This document shows positions 21,639 through 26,718 of a stretch of DNA of 26,718 nucleotides, one piece after another. The first letter of the stretch is position 1. Every line of letters begins with the position of its first letter. This stretch comes from a bacterium (GTDB taxonomy: Bacteria > Cyanobacteriota > Vampirovibrionia > Gastranaerophilales > Gastranaerophilaceae), in assembly GCA_004558955.1 (NCBI GenBank), contig SFZC01000046.1:1-26718 (forward strand), in the 5' to 3' direction. The notes beneath the pieces are model-generated. The model was not told where the DNA came from and searched no databases. It saw only the letters and a program-made list of their open reading frames with translations. Both the position numbers and the translations under genes were made by a program.

Positions 21639-22661
21639 ATGAACGTTCTAAGAATTACACAAGCACAAAGCCTAACAAATAGAATTTTAACAAACAAAAA
21701 ATTACTAAGAAGTCTCGAAAAGTTATCAGAACACGGCACCTCGTTTTCTGCGACAACCTCGTTACTTATGACTATCGGCGTTCGTCCGCTTATGATTAGC
21801 ATGACCCCGAATGTGGAAAAAGAAAACAAGCAGTATGCAATGTCAAATTCTATTTGCTCGGGACTGATAAAATTCGGAATGCTGGAAGCGGTCACGCTAC
21901 CGCTTGAACTTGCAGTAAAAAGAATTGATGACAATCCTGACCAATTTTTAAATAACTTCACAATAAAAAACTTAAAAAACGGAGCGGAAGACCTGGCAAA
22001 ATCAAGAAGCTACCGAATGATTACCCAAATTTATAAACTCGGAACAGGACTTTTAACCGCAATTCCAAAATCAATGCTTACAGTTGCACTAATCCCGATT
22101 ATTATGGATTTACTCAACAAAAAAAATCCGACCAAACCAGACACAAAACCGGAACAAAACCAAAAGAATTTTGATATTTTGAAAGATAAAAACGTATTTT
22201 TCACGGGGAATTTTGTGGAGAAAGTAGCAAAAGGCGTTGCAAAAGGGATAAATACCCCTAAAATTCAAAGTTTGGCTAAGAAATACGAAAAGAACGATAA
22301 AGACATTGCAAAACATCTGACGGCAACAACAGACATTTTACTGACCGCCACCAACTGTCAACAAACCGCAAGCAGCAAACGAATAAAAGAAAACAGAAAA
22401 AGGACGTTAATTTATAACAACATTATTTCAACGGGTATAACGTTGTTGGGCGGATACGGAGTTGACCTGTTAATGAAAAATAAAACGAGAAAATTTATAG
22501 AAAAATTCAAACAACTGAATGCTGCAGACCCGAAAGTGTTGAAATATGTCGAAGGAATAAATATTTTACGACCGACAATAATTTTTGCAGCGATTTACTA
22601 TGGAATTTTGCCGATGTTCTCGACTTATTTGTCCGAAAAAATCGACAAGCATACAAAATAA
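21639..22661 (+). CDS. Hypothetical membrane protein with internal F-T-G segment
   Basis: The 340-residue product is not in a family I recognise. It starts MNVLRITQAQSLTNRIL. Hydrophobic helices are likely at about 40-58, 70-92, 136-158, 262-280 and 310-330. Residues 160-178 form a Lys/Pro/Asn-rich hydrophilic loop. FFTG appears at 187-190, followed by NFVEKVAKGVAKGIN. AGGA at 21632 supports the start. The tRNA promoter begins right after the stop. The opening and the F-T-G resemble the other lineage proteins of this window, but here the motif is internal, in a soluble loop. Confidence 0.7.
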   Translation: MNVLRITQAQSLTNRILTNKKLLRSLEKLSEHGTSFSATTSLLMTIGVRPLMISMTPNVEKENKQYAMSNSICSGLIKFGMLEAVTLPLELAVKRIDDNPDQFLNNFTIKNLKNGAEDLAKSRSYRMITQIYKLGTGLLTAIPKSMLTVALIPIIMDLLNKKNPTKPDTKPEQNQKNFDILKDKNVFFTGNFVEKVAKGVAKGINTPKIQSLAKKYEKNDKDIAKHLTATTDILLTATNCQQTASSKRIKENRKRTLIYNNIISTGITLLGGYGVDLLMKNKTRKFIEKFKQLNAADPKVLKYVEGINILRPTIIFAAIYYGILPMFSTYLSEKIDKHTK

Positions 22662-22663
22662 AT

Positions 22664-22691
22664 TTGCAAAATAAAAGTTTTATGCTACAAT
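22664..22691 (+). promoter_or_regulatory. Promoter of the CAU tRNA gene
   Basis: TTGCAA (22664-22669), a 16-base spacer and TACAAT (22686-22691) preceded by TG form an extended -10 promoter. It gives an 80-base leader before the tRNA. Confidence 0.6.
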
Positions 22692-22781
22692 TTTGAAGAG
22701 AGATATTGCTGACTTTTGGTTAAACCTCGAAGACAGATAAAAGCAAAATGTTGGTAAAACTTCTCAAAGACAAGTCGTCAC

Positions 22782-22853
22782 GGGCCTGTGGCGCAGCGGT
22801 AGCGCAGAGGACTCATAATCCTTTGGTCGTGGGTTCGAATCCCTCCGGGCCCA
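22782..22853 (+). tRNA. tRNA with anticodon CAU (elongator Met or Ile2)
   Basis: The 72-base gene has acceptor arms GGGCCTG and CGGGCCC (one G-U pair), a D arm GCGCAGCGGTAGCGC, an anticodon arm GGACTCATAATCC with CAT, and TTCGAAT in the T loop. The T stem (GTGGG/CCCTC) has one T-T mismatch. CCA is not encoded. Elongator Met is favoured, but an Ile2 tRNA modified by TilS has the same anticodon and cannot be ruled out by eye. Confidence 0.93.
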
Positions 22854-22865
22854 AATTTAAAACAC

Positions 22866-22887
22866 AGAGCCATCAAGGCTCTTTTTT
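22866..22887 (+). terminator. Rho-independent terminator after the tRNA
   Basis: A stem AGAGCC/GGCTCT with loop ATCAA is followed by five T. Confidence 0.85.
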
Positions 22888-22997
22888 AGTGAGAAAATAG
22901 ATTTTTTCAAACTCAAAAACGGACTTTCGAATATTTATTGTATAAATAGAATAATCATATTTGAATTACCAAATGTAGAAATTACCACTCTATAATT

Positions 22998-23096
22998 GGA
23001 CACATAAAATTAAAATGTCTGACACATAAAATGATAAATTTTAAATTTGAACTATAATTATAAATTAACTTGCAGTTTGAGGAGAAGTGTCAGATG
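22998..23096. mobile_element. Possible insertion-sequence end or remnant
   Basis: TCTGACAC (23018-23025) and GTGTCAGA (23087-23094) are inverted copies. GACACATAAAAT is directly repeated at about 22999 and 23021. A GAGGAG ribosome site leads to ATG 23094, which is followed at once by a stop, so any gene there is lost. This resembles the terminal repeat and transposase leader of an IS whose body is gone. The evidence is weak. The rest of the 22888-23150 gap holds a hairpin at 23114-23130. Confidence 0.25.
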
Positions 23097-23113
23097 AAAT
23101 GATAAATATAATT

Positions 23114-23130
23114 GTTGGGGAAACCCCAAC
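23114..23130. repeat. Short intergenic hairpin GTTGGGG-AAA-CCCCAAC
   Basis: A perfect 7-bp stem with a 3-base loop lies 20 bases after the stop of the TPR gene on the other strand. No T run follows. It belongs to the group of similar hairpins at 7783, 9925, 17539 and 24805. Confidence 0.6.
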
Positions 23131-23150
23131 CTACCAGCTATTTGAATATT

Positions 23151-24758
23151 TTAAAAGAATACTCCTGCCAATTTACATACCCATACAGAGCAACTATCAG
23201 CATTTTTTAGAGCAGCCATATAGTGCCCTGCTTTCCAGTTATAAAGGAATATCAAGTTTGCTACAGTATAATGTTGTTCCCCATACTTTTTTGCATTTTC
23301 AAGTATTTTTATAGCTTCATCATATTCGCCTAATTGGGCATAACAACTTGCTACTTTTAGGGGTAAATAAAAGAATGGACCAATATCAAAACCAAAATTA
23401 AATTGATTAACTTTACGAGGAACAGGAACAGATAAATGTTCGGGATATAGGTTTTTAATCTGATTATAATATTTAAGTTTCATCTTAGGGTCTTTATATA
23501 TATTACCCAATTTTTCATACAACTCATCATTGCCACCCGTTAATTCAATAGCTTTTAACCAATCATCAATAGCATGCTGATCATCTTCTGAATTCCGTAA
23601 TGCTTTAGTACCAATTGTTCTATTGGGATTTTGAGTAACTTCTGCCCAAGCATTACCCCGTTTTTCATAAACTTCATAAGCTTTAGGATTGAGTTCAAGT
23701 GCTTTATTGTAATCTTCAATAGCTCCTTCTATATCTGAAAGAAACGTTGAATCGCAGCAAAACATAGACCAAAGTGGTACATTTTTCAAATCACCACGTT
23801 CTATATAAAGTCTGTAATTATTAGGTTCTTTTTTTATTTTATCATCTATATTAATGAATTTTATTAGTGATTCAACATCCTTATGAAAATTCTGATAATC
23901 GAATGTTTCTAATATTTCTAATAACTCCAATGCTTTAAAATAATTTTTATTTTTGTATTCCTGTTTCGCTTCATGAAAAAGGGTTGAGTTATATATTTTA
24001 ATTTCTGTTGAAGATTGGTTTTCAAAAGCAGGTTCAATCAGCATGTATATTTGTGAATGTATCTTTTTACAATCTACCCCTTGTTTTGTTTCAATACTTA
24101 CACTGACATCTTTTACTTTTGTATCAGGAGAATTTATATCTTTGTTATTTAAATTTATTGAAACTCTCGCACTTTCAACCCCATTTATATGTAAAATAAT
24201 CCATCTTAACTCATTTTCTAATCTTTCCAACAATTTTTTATGATTTTTGGTATATATAATATTAGGTATAATTTTAATAGAATCATCCATAATTGAACTA
24301 TCTAATAAATCTGCTTGAAGTTGTATGGAATCTTTTTTACTTAATTGATTTTCACGAATTGTAATACCATAGGAAAATGTATTGTTGTTATCGTTAAGTA
24401 CTAAACACCTGCCAGTCGGTCTTGTTTTTGTTGTTAAAAAGTTTTGTATTTGATTAGCTTTTTCAAGATTTTTTGTTACAGCAATTAGATAGTCTCTTTC
24501 CGGCATAATATGAAAAAACATTGAACACATAAGAGCAGTACCTAAAAATACAAGAATATGTGTAAACATAAAATCCTGTTCACGAGTATATGTTACTTCT
24601 TTTGCCCTTTTACTTATAATTATCGGATAACAAAGAAAGAAGCAGGCTATGACAATTAGAAAAAATTTATTCCACGCAAAATATTCAAAAATACTAATAT
24701 AACAGAGTGCTATTAATATTGCAAATATATAACTAATAATCCAAGCCTTTTTACTCAT
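23151..24758 (-). CDS. Membrane TPR protein with FliF/YscJ-like domain
   Basis: This is a 535-residue protein with three membrane helices at the N-terminus (about 8-28, 30-49 and 66-84). Residues 110-175 start with a segment like the first FliF/YscJ strand set (FSYGITIRENQLSKKD). Residues 178-257 resemble the ring-building fold of FliF/YscJ (LENELRWIILHINGVESARV, then SVSIETKQGVD and STEIKIYN). Residues 262-520 form at least four TPR units (AIEDYNKALELNPKAYEVYE, AIDDWLKAIEL, AIKILENAKKYG). The start is set by a promoter whose -10 is 6 bases upstream and no ribosome site exists, so the mRNA is probably leaderless. The family call for the middle domain is by pattern only. It may be part of a membrane assembly. 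Confidence 0.75.
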   Translation of the reverse strand: MSKKAWIISYIFAILIALCYISIFEYFAWNKFFLIVIACFFLCYPIIISKRAKEVTYTREQDFMFTHILVFLGTALMCSMFFHIMPERDYLIAVTKNLEKANQIQNFLTTKTRPTGRCLVLNDNNNTFSYGITIRENQLSKKDSIQLQADLLDSSIMDDSIKIIPNIIYTKNHKKLLERLENELRWIILHINGVESARVSINLNNKDINSPDTKVKDVSVSIETKQGVDCKKIHSQIYMLIEPAFENQSSTEIKIYNSTLFHEAKQEYKNKNYFKALELLEILETFDYQNFHKDVESLIKFINIDDKIKKEPNNYRLYIERGDLKNVPLWSMFCCDSTFLSDIEGAIEDYNKALELNPKAYEVYEKRGNAWAEVTQNPNRTIGTKALRNSEDDQHAIDDWLKAIELTGGNDELYEKLGNIYKDPKMKLKYYNQIKNLYPEHLSVPVPRKVNQFNFGFDIGPFFYLPLKVASCYAQLGEYDEAIKILENAKKYGEQHYTVANLIFLYNWKAGHYMAALKNADSCSVWVCKLAGVFF

Positions 24759-24764
24759 GACTTA

Positions 24765-24793
24765 ATTATAATAATTCATAAATGTTTTGTCCA
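24765..24793 (-). promoter_or_regulatory. Promoter giving a leaderless mRNA
   Basis: On the minus strand TGGACA (24788-24793), a 17-base spacer and consensus TATAAT (24765-24770) lie only 6 bases before ATG 24758. Transcription would start at or next to the A of the start codon. Confidence 0.6.
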
Positions 24794-24804
24794 GCAATAG
24801 TTAC

Positions 24805-24824
24805 GTCGGATTTACTAATCCGAC
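24805..24824. repeat. Short intergenic hairpin GTCGGATT-N4-AATCCGAC
   Basis: A perfect 8-bp stem with a 4-base loop (TACT) lies just upstream of the TPR gene promoter. AAAAATTTT follows, so a weak terminator role on the plus strand is possible, but there is no upstream plus gene. Confidence 0.6.
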
Positions 24825-24841
24825 AAAAATTTTCCCACCTT

Positions 24842-25046
24842 TCGGAAGTTTTTATCCTTTTTCTATCCTTTTTGAAATTCAAATCCTGTCTAAAATTGAG
24901 GCGAATTGCTCAAAACAAACAGGAAAAAAGGATAAATTTAGGGATAAGAAAAGGATAAAAAGGATAATTTTTCTTAAATTGAGGGAAGTGGCTTAAATCT
25001 AAACAACACCTAAATTGTACCCACATTCACTCTTTCAAATTTATCC
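24842..25046. repeat. Cluster of TTATCC/GGATAA motifs
   Basis: The gap 24759-25101 has no gene. Its middle holds TTATCC at 24852-24857 and TATCC at 24864-24868, then four GGATAA copies at 24930, 24942, 24953 and 24962 in A-rich context, and TTATCC again at 25041-25046. The two groups form a long imperfect inverted repeat. AAATTGAGG is also directly repeated at about 24892 and 24975. This could be a regulator array or a degenerate mobile element. Confidence 0.5.
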
Positions 25047-25064
25047 GTCAAATTATACACTCAA

Positions 25065-25088
25065 TATAACTTTTCTTAAAAAGTTATA
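25065..25088 (-). terminator. AT-rich hairpin after ispE, possible terminator
   Basis: A perfect 10-bp stem (TATAACTTTT with AAAAGTTATA) with loop CTTA lies 13 bases past the ispE stop. It is AT-rich and lacks a T run, so its strength is doubtful. Confidence 0.4.
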
Positions 25089-25101
25089 CAAAAAATTTAC
25101 C

Positions 25102-25908
25102 CTATTCAATTACCACAACCCCATTTTGAACTGTAGTTAGGGAATTGTTTACCCAATATCCGTTTTCTTGTGCAAAGTCTTCAATCAAAGAAAAATATGT
25201 AGAACCAGAGCCTGTCATCACTGAGTTCGGATATTTTTCTTTTACAAATTTCAACTCCTCATAATCCTCAAGAATTGCCCATTCCAAGTCATTTACAAAC
25301 TCATCTCTTGTTTCAAGGTCTTTCCCTTCTTGTATTTTCCGTGAAAATTTTGTATAAGCTTCTTTAGCAGAAACCCCCAAATCAAGCGGTTTTATCAAGC
25401 GAACTTTATATTCCTTATATTCGACAGGAACAATAATTTCACCCCTACCGCTCGTTTTCAAACACCCACCCTTTAAGCAAACATTCAAATCCGAACCCAA
25501 TTTTGCACACAAATTGTGCAACTCCTCTTCCGTCAACAGTTCTTCAAATATTTTATTCAACCCGTACAAAGTACCCGCCGCATCAGTGCTGCCACCAGCC
25601 AAACCTGCCGCTATCGGTATATTTTTCTCAATAAAAATCTTTATCCGACATGCCTGTAAATTCGTACTGTCCAAAAACAATTTTGCTGCCTTATAAACCA
25701 AATTCCGCTCATCATAAGGAATTTTGGTAGAATTTCCCGACAACAAAATCTCAAAATTATCTGCCTTTTCAACACTAATGGTCAAATAATCATACAAACT
25801 AATCGTTTGCATTACGCTGTCAATATTATGAAATCCGTCAGGGCGTTTATTCACAACCTTCAAGCCAAGATTTATTTTAGCGGGGCATTTAACCTTCAAC
25901 GTTTTCAT
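25102..25908 (-). CDS. ispE: 4-diphosphocytidyl-2-C-methyl-D-erythritol kinase IspE
   Basis: IspE phosphorylates CDP-methylerythritol in the MEP pathway to isoprenoids in the cytoplasm. The 268-residue product is a GHMP kinase. It has AKINLGLKVV with catalytic-site K11, the RPDGFH segment (22-27), the ATP-binding loop PIAAGLAGGSTDAA (98-111) with the catalytic Asp, and a C-terminal TGSGSTYFSL. Length is slightly short of E. coli IspE (283) but complete. The ATG overlaps the rsmA stop by one base (TAATG), so the two genes are coupled, a common arrangement in bacteria. Confidence 0.95.
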   Translation of the reverse strand: MKTLKVKCPAKINLGLKVVNKRPDGFHNIDSVMQTISLYDYLTISVEKADNFEILLSGNSTKIPYDERNLVYKAAKLFLDSTNLQACRIKIFIEKNIPIAAGLAGGSTDAAGTLYGLNKIFEELLTEEELHNLCAKLGSDLNVCLKGGCLKTSGRGEIIVPVEYKEYKVRLIKPLDLGVSAKEAYTKFSRKIQEGKDLETRDEFVNDLEWAILEDYEELKFVKEKYPNSVMTGSGSTYFSLIEDFAQENGYWVNNSLTTVQNGVVVIE

Positions 25909-26718
25909 TAATTTTGCCTCTTGTATTCTAAAAGAGCTTCCGATAATTCGCCAAATTTTTCAATAGACAACTTTTCGCCACGAATATTCTCATCCAGTCC
26001 GAGTTTTTCCATTGCAAAACTTATCGCTTCTTTTGTAAATCCACCGCTAAGCAAACAATTTTTCAAATTTTTACGGCGTTGAGCAAATCCTGCTTTGATA
26101 ACTTTTCTGAAATATGAATAATCCGACAACTCAAGACGTGGAGTTTTTCGCACCTCAAGTTTTACAACCGCAGAATTTACTTTCGGAGCAGGGAAAAACG
26201 ATTTTCTACCCACAAGTCGCATAATTTCAACATTTGCCCAAAAGTTTGACAAAATCGTCAACAAACCGTATTGTTTTGCAGGTGAGTTCTCATCAGCCGT
26301 CATTCGATACGCAACTTCGGCTTGTACCATTAGCAAAATGTCTTTTATCTTTGCTCTGTTTTTATTTGTCAAATCATCAATTTCACCAAGCAAATGTGCA
26401 ATAATCGGACTTGTGATGTAATACGGAATATTTGCCACTATTTTAATCTCACCGTCCGCCAACTCCGACAAATCGGTTTTCAAAATGTCATTGTGAATAA
26501 TCTCCAAATTCGGAGCATCAAGTTTTTTCAACTCTTTTATCGCATCTTCATCAAGTTCAATTACTATAACTTTTTTTGCGTATTTTACTAACTGTTCTGT
26601 TACAAACCCAATCCCCGGACCAATTTCCACAACCGTATCCTCAGGTGAGATATTCGCATATTCGATAATATCTTGGATAACTTCGCCGTCAACTAAGAAG
26701 TTTTGTCCAAGTCTTTTT
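25908..26718 (-). CDS. rsmA: 16S rRNA adenine(1518/1519)-N6-dimethyltransferase RsmA (KsgA), partial
   Basis: RsmA dimethylates two adjacent adenines near the 3' end of 16S rRNA late in 30S assembly. The frame is open to the right edge and begins in the window with KRLGQNFLVDGEVIQDI, so only about 5-15 N-terminal residues are missing. The SAM motif I is VVEIGPGIGFVTE. Motif IV is NIPYYITSPI, the family's catalytic NxPY. The C-terminal domain has the typical RRKNLKNCL segment. The GTG at 26630 is internal and is not the start. The gene is coupled to ispE by a TAATG overlap. Confidence 0.95.
   Translation of the reverse strand, partial: KRLGQNFLVDGEVIQDIIEYANISPEDTVVEIGPGIGFVTEQLVKYAKKVIVIELDEDAIKELKKLDAPNLEIIHNDILKTDLSELADGEIKIVANIPYYITSPIIAHLLGEIDDLTNKNRAKIKDILLMVQAEVAYRMTADENSPAKQYGLLTILSNFWANVEIMRLVGRKSFFPAPKVNSAVVKLEVRKTPRLELSDYSYFRKVIKAGFAQRRKNLKNCLLSGGFTKEAISFAMEKLGLDENIRGEKLSIEKFGELSEALLEYKRQN

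Noticed and set aside
23087..23314. 75-codon plus-strand frame
   Set aside because: It is largely antisense to the end of the TPR gene, starts without a usable ATG and resembles no protein.
24842..25046. Replication origin with DnaA boxes
   Set aside because: The motifs are TTATCC followed by TTT or GTC, not the TTATCCACA box, and no dnaA or dnaN is near.

Overview
The window is AT-rich bacterial DNA and most resembles a gut member of the non-photosynthetic sister lineage of Cyanobacteria (Vampirovibrionia/Melainabacteria, order Gastranaerophilales). I infer this from an LdpA-like iron-sulfur protein (a family otherwise known from cyanobacteria), a BFN/DUF151 nuclease gene, several proteins of unknown function carrying an F-T/K-G tripeptide, and tRNA genes without an encoded CCA. 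The assignment is by recognition and was not checked by a search.

Region 1 (1 to about 6900) is an accessory, defence-type island ending beside a tRNA-Ser gene. It holds the 5' two thirds of a type I methyltransferase gene (hsdM, minus strand, running off the left edge), a divergent tyrosine recombinase, and directly behind it a half-length specificity gene (hsdS) that starts inside the conserved inter-TRD region. This is the layout of a phase-variable, inverting type I restriction-modification locus. Next come a secreted YDKYG-repeat protein, a GmrSD-like DUF262/DUF1524 protein, two gene remnants meeting at a deletion scar, and a HAD phosphatase. The first 23 bases are an exact inverted copy of 177-199 and break the hsdM sequence, so the left edge is either a rearrangement or a fold-back assembly artefact.

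Region 2 (6950-17300) is more chromosomal: tRNA-Ser(GCU), a BFN-type nuclease, a Gly/Thr/Asp/Lys-rich repeat protein followed by two small genes, and a tight minus-strand operon (serine hydrolase, LdpA-like Fe-S protein, phosphopantetheinyl transferase). A SemiSWEET-like membrane protein lies divergent to it. Two decayed genes follow (a PKD-like remnant and a von Willebrand A gene that has lost its metal-binding motif), then a coiled-coil protein, an AAA+ ATPase and a small F-T-G protein.

Region 3 (17300-26718) holds a composite palindromic repeat, a guanidine-modifying (agmatine deiminase/PAD-like) enzyme, a possible small RNA, a secreted hypothetical protein, an Lrp/AsnC regulator coupled to a class I aminotransferase, a membrane protein with an internal F-T-G, a CAU-anticodon tRNA, and a membrane TPR protein with a FliF/YscJ-like domain that appears to be made from a leaderless mRNA. 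It ends with the housekeeping pair rsmA-ispE, with rsmA cut by the right edge. Short dispersed hairpins with similar outer arms lie in at least five intergenic gaps.
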